DNA of 64,000 nucleotides from Euwallacea fornicatus (lineage: Eukaryota > Arthropoda > Insecta > Coleoptera > Curculionidae): the NCBI RefSeq assembly GCF_040115645.1, contig NW_027096032.1:434001-498000 (forward strand), in the 5' to 3' direction. This document shows, piece by piece, positions 28,151 to 38,100 of this stretch; the stretch's first letter is position 1, and every line of letters starts with the position of its first letter. The notes beneath the pieces were generated by a model, which saw only the letters and a program-made list of their open reading frames with translations, was not told the DNA's origin and ran no database searches. A program made the translations under genes and the position numbers.

Positions 28151-31049
28151 CGAGCTCTTTATCATGACTAATAATGCTTAAGTCCATCTGGGTGAGTTTT
28201 CTAGAAACCGAGTAATTTATGTGCTCAAACACACATCTTTCGTGAATTTTCAAGTTTTAAACATCAGGAACTTCGGCAAATGTGCTTCAAATACCCTCAA
28301 AATTTGACCACAGAATCACCTCGACGAGCTCTTTAACATGACTAATAATGCTTAAGTCCATCTGGGTCAGTTTTCTAGAAACCGAGTAATTTATGTGCTC
28401 AAACACACATCTTTCGTGACTTTTCAAGTTTTGAATCTCAGGAACTTCGGCAAATGTGCTTCAAATACCTTCAAAATTTGACCACAGAATCACCTCGACG
28501 AGCTCTTTAACATGACTAATAATGCTTAAGTCCATCTGGGTGAGTTTTCTAGAAACTGAGTAATTTATGTGCTCAAACACACATGTATCGTGACTTTTCA
28601 AGCTTTGAACCTCCGTAGCATCGGCAAATGTGCTTCAAATTCCTTCAAAATTTGACCACAGAATCACCTCGACGAGCTCTTTATCATGACTAATAATGCT
28701 TAAGTCCATCTGGGTGAGTTTTCTAGAAACCGAGTAATTTATGTGCTCAAACACACATCTTTCGTGAATTTTCAAGTTTTAAACATCAGGAACTTCGGCA
28801 AATGTGCTTCAAATACCCTCAAAATTTGACCACAGAATCACCTCGACGAGCTCTTTAACATGACTAATAATGCTTAAGTCCATCTGGGTCAGTTTTCTAG
28901 AAACCGAGTAATTTATGTGCTCAAACACACATCTTTCGTGACTTTTCAAGTTTTGAATCTCAGGAACTTCGGCAAATGTGCTTCAAATACCTTCAAAATT
29001 TGACCACAGAATCACCTCGACGAGCTCTTTAACATGACTGATAATGTTCTAGTCCATCTGGGTGAGTTTTCTAGAAACCGAGTAATTTATGTGCTCAAAC
29101 ACACATCTTTCGTGACTTTTCAAGCTTTGAACCTCCGTAGCTTCGGCAAATGTGCTTCAAATACCTTCAAAATTTGACCACAGAATCACCTCGACGAGCT
29201 CTGTAACTTGACTTATAATGCTTAAGTCCATCTGGGTGAGTTTTCTAGAAACCGAGTAATTTATGTGCTCAAACACACATCTTTCGTGACTTTTCAAGTT
29301 TTGAATCTCAGGAACTTCGGCAAATGTGCTTCAAATACCTTCAAAATTTGTCCACAGAATCACCTCGAAGAGCTATGTAACTTGACTTATAATGCTTAAG
29401 TCCATCTGGGTGAGTTTTCTAGAAACCAAGTAATTGATGTGTTCAAACACACATCTTTCGTGACTTTTCAAGCTTTGAACCTCCGTAGCATCGGCAAATG
29501 TGCTTCAAATTCCTTCAAAATTTGACCACAGAATCACCTCGACGAGCTCTATAACATGACTAATAATGCTTAAGTCCATCTGGGTAAGTTTTCTAGAAAC
29601 CGAGTAATTTATGTGTTCAAACACACATGTATCGTGACTTTTCAAGCTTTGAACCTCCGTAGCATCGGCAAATGTGCTTCAAATTCCTTCAAAATTTGAC
29701 CACAGAATCACCTCGTCGAGCTCTTTATCATGACTAATAATGCTTAAGTCCATCTGGGTGAGTTTTCTAGAAACCGAGTAATTTATGTGCTCAAACACAC
29801 ATCTTTCGTGACTTTTCAAGTTTTGAATCTCAGGAACTTCGGCAAATGTGCTTCAAATACCTTCAAAATTTGACCACAGAATCACCTCGACGAGCTCTGT
29901 AACTTGACTTATAATGCTTAAGTCCATCTGGGTGAGTTTTCTAGAAACCGAGTAATTGATGTGTTCAAACACACATCTTTCGTGACTTTTCAAGTTTTGA
30001 ACCTCCGTAGCATCGGCAAATGTGCTTCAAATACCTTCAAAATTTGACCACAGAATCACCTCGACGAGCTCTGTAACTTGACTTATAATGCTTAAGTCCA
30101 TCTGGGTGAGTTTTCTAGAAACCGAGTAATTGATGTGTTCAAACACACATCTTTCGTGACTTTTCAAGCTTTGAACCTCCGTAGCATCGGCAAATGTGCT
30201 TCAAATACCTTCAAAATTTGACCACAGAATCACCTCGACGAGCTCTTTAACATGACTAATAATGCTTAAGTCCATCTGGGTGAGTTTTCTAGAAACCGAG
30301 TAATTTATGTGTTCAAACACACATGTATCGTGACTTTTCAAGCTTTGAACCTCCGTAGCATCGGCAAATGTGCTTCAAATACCTTCAAAATTTGACCACA
30401 GAATCACCTCGACGAGCTCTTTAACATGACTAATAATGCTTAAGTCCATCTGGGTCAGTTTTCTAGAAACCGAGTAATTGATGTGTTCAAACACACATCT
30501 TTCGTGACTTTTCAAGTTTTGAATCTCAGGAACTTCGGCAAATGTGCTTCAAATACCTTCAAAATTTGACCACAGAATCACCTCGACGAGCTCTGTAACA
30601 TGACTAATAATGCTTAAGTCCATCTGGGTATGTTTTCTAGAAACCGAGTAATTTATGTGCTCAAACACACATCTTTCGTGACTTTTCAAGCTTTGAACCT
30701 CCGTAGCTTCGGCAAATGTGCTTCAAATACCTTCAAAATTTGACCACAGAATCACCTCGACGAGCTCTGTAACTTGACTTATAATGCTTAAGTCCATCTG
30801 GGTGAGTTTTCTAGAAACCGAGTAATTGATGTGTTCAAACACACATCTTTCGTGACTTTTCAAGCTTTGAACCTCCGTAGCTTCGGCAAATGTGCTTCAA
30901 ATACCTTCAAAATTTGACCACAGAATCACCTCGACGAGCTCTTTATCATGACTAATAATGCTTAAGTCCATCTGGGTGAGTTTTCTAGAAACCGAGTAAT
31001 TTATGTGCTCAAACACACATCTTTCGTGACTTTTCAAGTTTTGAACCTC

Positions 31050-31690
31050 AGGAACTTCGGCAAATGTGCTTCAAATACCTTCAAAATTTGACCACAGAAT
31101 CACCTCGGCGAGCTCTTTAACATGACTAGTAATGCTTAAGTCCATCAGGGTAAGTTTTCTAGAAAACGAGTAATTTATGTGCTCAAACACACATCTTTCG
31201 TGACTTTTCAAGATTTGAATCTCAGGAACTTCGGCAAATGTGCTTCAAATACCTTCAAAATTTGACCACAGAATCACCTCGGCGAGCTCTTTAACATGAC
31301 TAGTAATGCTTAAGTCCATCAGGGTAAGTTTTCTAGAAAACGAGTAATTTATGTGCTCAAACACACATCTTTCGTGACTTTTCAAGTTTTGAATCTCAGG
31401 AACTTCGGCAAATGTGCTTCAAATACCTTCAAAATTTGACCACAGAATCACCTCGGCGAGCTCTTTAACATGACTAGTAATGCTTAAGTCCATCAGGGTA
31501 AGTTTTCTAGAAACCGAGTAATTTATGTGCTCAAACACACATCTTTCGTGACTTTTCAAGTTTTGAATCTCAGGAACTTCGACAAATGTGCTTCAAATAC
31601 CTGCAAAATTTGACCACAGAATCACCTCGACGAGCTCTTTAACATGACTAATAATGCTTAAGTCCATCTGGGTGAGTTTTCTAGAAACCG
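31050..31690 (+). repeat. Run of nearly identical CATCAGGG-type monomers next to the A/B boundary
   Basis: Three consecutive monomers carry CCTCGGCGAGCTCTTTAAC, GACTAGTAATGC and CATCAGGGTAAG with only minor differences between them (switches near 31,142, 31,316 and 31,490). A matching run lies at 13,860-14,640 in A2. The runs share TTCGACAAATG and ACCTGCAAAATTT, which occur almost nowhere else. Several of these monomers have AAAACGAG like family B. Local one-monomer amplification next to the family boundary is the simplest reading. Confidence 0.7.
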
Positions 31691-31850
31691 AGTAATTTAT
31701 GTGCTCAAACACACATCTTTCGTGACTTTTCAAGATTTGAACCTCCGCAGCTCCGGCTAATGTGCTTCAAATACCTTCAAAATTTGACCACAGAATCACC
31801 TCGACGAGCTCTTTATCATGACTAATAATGCTTAAGTCCATCAGGGTAAG

Positions 31851-32024
31851 TTTTCTAGAAAACGAGTAATTTATGTGCTCAAACACACATCTTTCGTGAC
31901 TTTTCAAGTTTTGAATCTCAGGAACTTCGGCAAATGTGCTTCAAATACCTTCAAACTTTGACCACAGAATCACCTCTTTGAGCACTTCATCATGACTCAT
32001 AAGGCTTCATTCTGTCTTCGTGAG
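31851..32024 (+). repeat. A/B hybrid monomer at the domain boundary
   Basis: This single monomer starts as family A (CATCAGGG-type neighbour, GAATCTCAGG, TGTGCTTC at 31,935-31,942) and ends as family B (CTCTTTGAGCACTTCATC from 31,974, then CTCATAAGGCTTCATTCTGTC). The switch lies between 31,943 and 31,976. The TTTTCT landmark falls at 31,851 and again at 32,025, exactly 174 bp apart, so the junction is in register with no inserted or missing base. It also carries a private CAAACTTTG where neighbours read CAAAATTTG. Homologous unequal exchange between the two families explains it well. Confidence 0.9.
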
Positions 32025-33479
32025 TTTTCTAGAAAACGAGTAATTTATGTGCTCAAACACACATCTTTCGTGACTTTTCAAGATTTGAACCTACGTAACT
32101 TCGGCAAATGAGCTCCAAATACCTTCAAAATTTGACAACAGAATCACCTCGTGGAGCTCTTCATCATGACTAATAAGGCTTCATTCTGTCTTGGTGAGTT
32201 TTCTAGAAAACGAGTAATTTATGTGCTCAAACACACTTCTTTCCTGACTTTTCAAGATTTGAATCTCAGGAACTTCGGCAAATGAGCTCCAAATACCTTC
32301 AAAATTTGACCACAGAATCACCTCTTTGATCTCTTCATCATGACTAATAAGGCTTCATTCTGTCTTGGTGAGTTTTCTAGAAAACGAGTAATTTATGTGC
32401 TCAAACACACAACTTTCGTGACTTTTCAAGATTTGAACCTCCGTAACTTCGGCAAATGAGCTCCAAATACCTACAAAATTTGACCACAGAATCACCTCTT
32501 TGAGCACTTCATCATGACTCATAAGGCTTCATTCTGTCTTGGTGAGTTTTCTAGAAAACGAGTAATTTATGTGCTCAAACACACATCTTTCGTGACTTTT
32601 CAAGATTTGAACCTCCGTAACTTCGGCAAATGAGCTCCAAATACCTTCAAAATTTGACCACATTATCACCTCTTTGATCTCTTCATCATGACTCATAAGG
32701 CTTCATTCTGTCTTGGTGAGTTTTCTAGAAAACGAGTAATTTATGTGCTCAAACACACATCTTTCGTGACTTTTCAAGATTTGAACCTCCGTAACTTCGG
32801 CAAATGAGCTCCAAATACCTTCAATATTTATTAACAGAATAACCTCGTTGAGCACTTCATCATGACTCATAAGGCTTCATTCTGTCTTGGTGAGTTTTCT
32901 AGAAAACGAGGAATTTATGTGCTCAAACACACATCTTTCGTGACTTTTCAAGATTTGAACCTCCGTAACTTCGGCAAATGAGCTCCAAATACCTTCAATA
33001 TTTATTAACAGAATAACCTCGTTGAGCACTTCATCATGACTCATAAGGCTTCATTCTGTCTTGGTGAGTTTTCTAGAAAACGAGTAATTTATGTGCTCAA
33101 ACACACATCTTTCGTGACTTTTCCAGCTTTGAACCTCGTTACTTCGGCAAATGAGCTCCAAATGCCTTCAAAATTTGACAACAGAACCACCTCGTGAAGC
33201 TCTTCATCATGATTTCATAAGGCTTCATTCTGTCTTGGTGAGTTCTCTAGAAAAAGAGGAATTTATGTGCTCAAACACACATCTTTCGCGACTTTTCAAG
33301 ATTTGAACCTCCGTAACTTCGACAAATGAGCTCCAAATACCTACAAAATTTGACCACAGAATCACCTCTTTGAGCACTTCATCATGACTCATAAGGCTTC
33401 ATTCTGTCTTGGTGAGTTTTCTAGAAAACGAGTAATTTATGTGCTCAAACACACATCATTCGTGACTTTTCCAGCTTTG
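31961..33479 (+). repeat. Domain B proximal flank, outside the 37-monomer repeat
   Basis: Between the A/B boundary and the first 37-monomer unit lie about 8.5 family B monomers in a different order. They include a CATTATCACC variant near 32,662 and a GGAATTTATG variant near 32,908. The complete linked haplotype CCAGCTTT, GAACCTCGTTAC, AAATGCC, GAACCACC and GATTTCAT lies at 33,121-33,225. A CATCATTCG variant near 33,457 recurs near 60,421. No gene or insertion is seen. This flank looks like older material edging the recently amplified block. Confidence 0.75.
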
Positions 33480-34982
33480 AACCTCCGTAACTTCGGCAAA
33501 TGAGCTCCAAATACCTTCAATATTTATTAACAGAATAACCTCGTTGAGCACTTCATCATGACTCATAAGGCTTCATTCTGTCTTGGTGAGTTTTCTAGAA
33601 AACGAGTAATTTATGTGCTCAAACACACATCTTTCGTGACTTTTCAAGATTTGAACCTCCGTAACTTCGGCAAATGAGCTCCAAATACCTTCAATATTTA
33701 TTAACAGAATAACCTCGTTGAGCACTTCATCATGATTTCATAAGGCTTCATTCTGTCTTGGTGAGTTCTCTAGAAAAAGAGGAATTTATGTGCTCAAACA
33801 CACATCTTTCGCGACTTTTCAAGATTTGAACCTCCGTAACTTCGACAAATGAGCTCCAAATACCTACAAAATTTGACCACAGAATCACCTCTTTGAGCAC
33901 TTCATCATGACTCATAAGGCTTCATTCTGTCTTGGTGAGTTTTCTAGAGAACGTCTAATTTATGTGCTCAAACACACAACTTTCGTGACTTTTCCAGCTT
34001 TGAACCTCGTAACTTCGGCAAATGAGCTCCAAATACCTTCAAAATTTGACCACAGAATCACCTCTTTGAGCACTTCATCATGACTCATAAGGCTTCATTC
34101 TGTCTTGGTGAGTTTTCTAGAAAACGAGTAATTTATGTGCTCAAACACACATCTTTCGTGACTTTTCAAGATTTGAACCTCCGTAACTTCGGCAAATGAG
34201 CTCCAAATACCTTCAATATTTAATAACAGAATAACCTCTTTGAGCACTTCATCATGACTCATAAGGCTTCATTCTGTCTTGGTGAGTTTTCTAGAAAACG
34301 AGTAATTTATGTGCTCAAACACACATCTTTCGTGACTTTTCAAGATTTGAACCTCCGTAACTTCGGCAAATGAGCTCCAAATGCCTTCAAAATTTGACAA
34401 CAGAACCACCTCGTGAAGCTCTTCATCATGATTTCATAAGGCTTCATTCTGTCTTGGTGAGTTCTCTAGAAAAAGAGGAATTTATGTGCTCAAACACACA
34501 TCTTTCGCGACTTTTCAAGATTTGAACCTCCGTAACTTCGACAAATGAGCTCCAAATACCTACAAAATTTGACCACAGAATCACCTCTTTGAGCACTTCA
34601 ACATGACTCATAAGGCTTCATTCTGTCTTGGTGAGTTTTCTAGAAAACGAGTAATTTATGTGCTCAAACACATAACTTTCGTGACTTTTCAAGATTTGAA
34701 CCTCCGTAACTTCGGCAAATGAGCTCCAAATACCTACAAAATTTGACCACAGAATCACCTCTTTGAGCACTTCATCATGACTCATAAGGCTTCATTCTGT
34801 CTTGGTGAGTTTTCTAGAAAACGAGGAATTTATGTGCTCAAACACACATCTTTCGCGACTTTTCAAGATTTGAACCTCCGTAACTTCGGCAAATGAGCTC
34901 CAAATACCTACAAAATTTGACCACAGAATCACCTCTTTGAGCACTTCATCATGACTCATAAGGCTTCATTCTGTCTTGGTGA

Positions 34983-34996
34983 GTTTTCTAGAAAAC
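34983..34996. promoter_or_regulatory. 14-bp perfect palindrome with heat-shock-element core (representative monomer)
   Basis: GTTTTCTAGAAAAC equals its own reverse complement. Its core, TTCTAGAA, fits the heat-shock element pattern nTTCnnGAAn bound by HSF proteins. The same site is in almost every family B monomer. Family A has the 10-bp core TTTCTAGAAA with the same TTCTAGAA, so the window holds more than 300 such sites. It is broken in the TTCTCTAGAAAAAGAGG haplotype, at 46,640 (TTCTAAAA) and near 6,796 (TTTTAGAA). Upstream the monomer usually reads GAGTT, one base short of a third GAA unit. HSF binding is an inference from the motif only. Confidence 0.55.
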
Positions 34997-35097
34997 GAGT
35001 AATTTATGTGCTCAAACACACAACTTTCGTGACTTTTCAAGATTTGAACCTCCGTAACTTCGGCAAATGAGCTCCAAATACCTTCAAAATTTGACCA
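34992..35097 (-). promoter_or_regulatory. Possible RNA polymerase III A-box/B-box arrangement (representative monomer)
   Basis: On the minus strand TGGTCAAATTT (35,097-35,087) matches the A-box pattern TRGYNNARNNG at all fixed positions except the last. GTTCAAATC (35,049-35,041) matches the B-box pattern GWTCRANNC at every position. They start 48 bp apart, a normal tRNA-gene spacing, and a TTTT lies at 34,995-34,992, where such transcription could stop, for a product of about 115 nt. Family A keeps both boxes (GTTCAAAGC) but lacks this TTTT because it reads AAACC. Monomers with TGACAACAG weaken the A-box, and GAATCTCAGG monomers break the B-box. No tRNA cloverleaf is evident. Confidence 0.3.
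35007..35020. repeat. Short inverted repeat TGTG-CTCAAA-CACA (representative monomer)
   Basis: TGTG and CACA flank a six-base spacer 11 bp downstream of the TTCTAGAA palindrome. In the subtype reading TGTGTTCAAACACA (such as near 2,115 or 37,271) the dyad extends to TGTGTT-CA-AACACA, six paired bases around a two-base centre. Both forms lie in the most conserved part of the monomer. Such dyads could extrude as small cruciforms. Non-B structure has been proposed as a feature of centromeres lacking CENP-B sites. This reading is an inference. Confidence 0.45.
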
Positions 35098-35126
35098 CAG
35101 AATCACCTCTTTGAGCACTTCATCAT

Positions 35127-35133
35127 GACTCAT
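35127..35133. promoter_or_regulatory. TGACTCA bZIP-type site (representative family B monomer)
   Basis: TGACTCA, the GCN4/AP-1-type binding site, lies within CATGACTCATAAGG of most family B monomers. It is absent from family A, which reads TGACTAATAATG or TGACTTATAATG, and from the B subtype reading TGACTAATAAGG. The site is therefore a subfamily difference repeated many times in domain B. A seven-base match is weak evidence for binding, although the repetition would raise local site density if the DNA were accessible. Confidence 0.3.
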
Positions 35134-38100
35134 AAGGCTTCATTCTGTCTTGGTGAGTTTTCTAGAAAACGAGTAATTTATGTGCTCAAACACACATCTT
35201 TCGTGACTTTTCAAGATTTGAACCTCCGTAACTTCGGCAAATGAGCTCCAAATACCTTCAAAATTTGACCACAGAATCACCTCTTTGATCTCTTCATCAT
35301 GACTCATAAGGCTTCATTCTGTCTTGGTGAGTTTTCTAGAAAACGAGTAATTTATGTGCTCAAACACACATCTTTCGTGACTTTTCAAGATTTGAACCTC
35401 CGTAACTTCGGCAAATGAGCTCCAAATACCTTCAATATTTATTAACAGAATAACCTCGTTGAGCACTTCATCATGACTCATAAGGCTTCATTCTGTCTTG
35501 GTGAGTTTTCTAGAAAACGAGTAATTTATGTGCTCAAACACACATCTTTCGTGACTTTTCAAGATTTGAACCTCCGTAACTTCGGCAAATGAGCTCCAAA
35601 TACCTTCAATATTTAATAACAGAATAACCTCGTTGAGCACTTCATCATGACTCATAAGGCTTCATTCTGTCTTGGTGAGTTTTCTAGAAAACGAGTAATT
35701 TATGTGCTCAAACACACATCTTTCGTGACTTTTCAAGATTTGAACCTACGTAACTTCGGCAAATGAGCTCCAAATACCTTCAAAATTTGACCACAGAATC
35801 ACCTCGTTGAGCACTTCATCATGACTCATAAGGCTTCATTCTGTCCTGGTGAGTTTTCTAGAGAACGTCTAATTTATGTGCTCAAACACACAACTTTCGT
35901 GACTTTTCAAGATTTGAACCTCCGTAACTTCGGCAAATGAGCTCCAAATACCTTCAAAATTTGACCACAGAATCACCTCTTTGAGCACTTCATCATGACT
36001 CATAAGGCTTCATTCTGTCTTGGTGAGTTTTCTAGAGAACGTCTAATTTATGTGCTCAAACACACAACTTTCGTGACTTTTCAAGATTTGAACCTCCGTA
36101 ACTTCGGCAAATGAGCTCCAAATACCTTCAAAATTTGACCACAGAATCACCTCTTTGATCTCTTCATCATGACTCATAAGGCTTCATTCTGTCTTGGTGA
36201 GTTTTCTAGAAAACGAGTAATTTATGTGCTCAAACACACAACTTTCGTGACTTTTCAAGATTTGAACCTCCGTAACTTCGGCAAATGAGCTCCAAATACC
36301 TTCAAAATTTGACCACAGAATCACCTCTTTGAGCACTTCATCATGACTCATAAGGCTTCATTCTGTCTTGGTGAGTTTTCTAGAGAACGTCTAATTTATG
36401 TGCTCAAACACACAACTTTCGTGACTTTTCAAGATTTGAACCTCCGTAACTTCGGCAAATGAGCTCCAAATACCTTCAAAATTTGACCACAGAATCACCT
36501 CTTTGATCTCTTCATCATGACTCATAAGGCTTCATTCTGTCTTGGTGAGTTTTCTAGAAAACGAGTAATTTATGTGCTCAAACACACAACTTTCGTGACT
36601 TTTCAAGATTTGAACCTCCGTAACTTCGGCAAATGAGCTCCAAATACCTTCAAAATTTGACCACAGAATCACCTCTTTGATCTCTTCATCATGACTCATA
36701 AGGCTTCATTCTGTCTTGGTGAGTTTTCTAGAAAACGAGTAATTTATGTGCTCAAACACACATCTTTCGTGACTTTTCAAGATTTGAACCTCCGTAACTT
36801 CGGCAAATGAGCTCCAAATACCTTCAATATTTATTAACAGAATAACCTCGTTGAGCACTTCATCATGACTCATAAGGCTTCATTCTGTCTTGGTGAGTTT
36901 TCTAGAAAACGAGTAATTTATGTGCTCAAACACACATCTTTCGTGACTTTTCAAGATTTGAACCTCCGTAACTTCGGCAAATGAGCTCCAAATACCTTCA
37001 ATATTTAATAACAGAATAACCTCGTTGAGCACTTCATCATGACTCATAAGGCTTTATTCTGTCTTGGTGAGTTTTCTAGAAAACGAGTAATTTATGTGCT
37101 CAAACACACATCTTTCGTGACTTTTCAAGATTTGAACCTCCGTAACTTCGGCAAATGAGCTCCAAATACCTTCAAAATTTGACAACAGAATCACCTCGTG
37201 GAGCACTTCATCATGACTCATAAGGCTTCATTCTGTCTTGGTGAGTTTTCTAGAAAACGAGTAATTTATGTGTTCAAACACACATCTTTCGTGACTTTTC
37301 AAGATTTGAACCTCCGTAACTTCGGCAAATGAGCTCCAAATACCTTCAATATTTATTAACAGAATAACCTCGTTGAGCACTTCATCATGACTCATAAGGC
37401 TTCATTCTGTCTTGGTGAGTTTTCTAGAAAACGAGTAATTTATGTGTTCAAACACACATCTTTCGTGACTTTTCAAGATTTGAACCTCCGTAACTTCGGC
37501 AAATGAGCTCCAAATACCTTCAATATTTATTAACAGAATAACCTCGTTGAGCACTTCATCATGACTCATAAGGCTTCATTCTGTCTTGGTGAGTTTTCTA
37601 GAAAACGAGTAATTTATGTGCTCAAACACACATCTTTCGTGACTTTTCAAGATTTGAACCTCCGTAACTTCGGCAAATGAGCTCCAAATACCTTCAATAT
37701 TTATTAACAGAATAACCTCGTTGAGCACTTCATCATGACTCATAAGGCTTCATTCTGTCTTGGTGAGTTTTCTAGAAAACGAGTAATTTATGTGTTCAAA
37801 CACACATCTTTCGTGACTTTTCAAGATTTGAACCTCCGTAACTTCGGCAAATGAGCTCCAAATACCTTCAATATTTAATAACAGAATAACCTCGTGGAGC
37901 TCGTCATCATGACTCATAAGGCTTCATTCTTTCTTGGTGAGTTTTCTAGAAAACGAGTAATTTATGTGCTCAAACACACAACTTTCGTGACTTTTCCAGT
38001 TTTGAACCTCGTAACTTCGGCAAATGAGCTCCAAATGCCTTCAAAATTTGACAACAGAACCACCTCGTGAAGCTCTTCATCATGATTTCATAAGGCTTCA

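Larger units (their letters stand above)
1..31960 (+). repeat. Domain A: family A satellite monomers
   Basis: About 184 monomers share AAACCGAG after the TTTCTAGAAA palindrome, TGTGCTTCAAAT in mid-monomer, CCTCGACGAGCTCTTT, and a TAATGCTTAAGTCCATCTGG tail. Many contain AAGCTT (HindIII) in TCAAGCTTTGAAC, and GAGCTC (SacI) lies in CGACGAGCTC. Subtypes recur in ordered strings: ATGTATCG versus ATCTTTCG; GTAGCATCGG, GCAGCTCCGGCTAA or TCAGGAACTTCGG in the middle; TTTATGTGCTC versus TTGATGTGTTC; and CTCTTTAACATGACTAA versus CTCTGTAACTTGACTTA near the end. These ordered subtypes reveal the higher-order repeats listed separately. A minority subtype with CATCAGGG and AAAACGAG (for example at 1,741, 3,655, 5,916, 6,612, 14,264, 23,142 and 31,142) shares the AAAACGAG marker with domain B. 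Confidence 0.95.
21921..31960 (+). repeat. Sub-block A3 of domain A
   Basis: A3 contains copies III and IV of the 21-29-monomer unit, a stretch matching A1 (markers at 24,552 and 29,363 with partners 20,531 bp upstream), and a terminal stretch from about 31,050 matching the centre of A2. It shares with A1 the same one-base deletion in AAGTTTGAATCTC (near 4,070 and 24,600) and the neighbouring AATCCGAG and GGCAAACGTG variants. Three linked private variants make independent origin unlikely. A patch near 23,700-24,030 (GAATCAACTCG, TGTGGTCAAAC) is A2-like, so A3 is a mosaic. Confidence 0.82.

Noticed and set aside
31940..32030. Transposon insertion at the A/B boundary
   Set aside because: The 174-bp phase is exact across the junction, with no target-site duplication, terminal repeat or extra sequence.
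35041..35097. Functional tRNA gene
   Set aside because: Only A- and B-box-like segments are seen. There is no acceptor stem, anticodon arm or cloverleaf, so it was kept only as a possible promoter-like pattern.
34981..35154. CENP-B box (pattern nTTCGnnnnAnnCGGGn)
   Set aside because: CTTCGGCAAATGAG and TTTCGTGACTTTT share the TTCG start, but neither has the required CGGG. No monomer I read completes the pattern.
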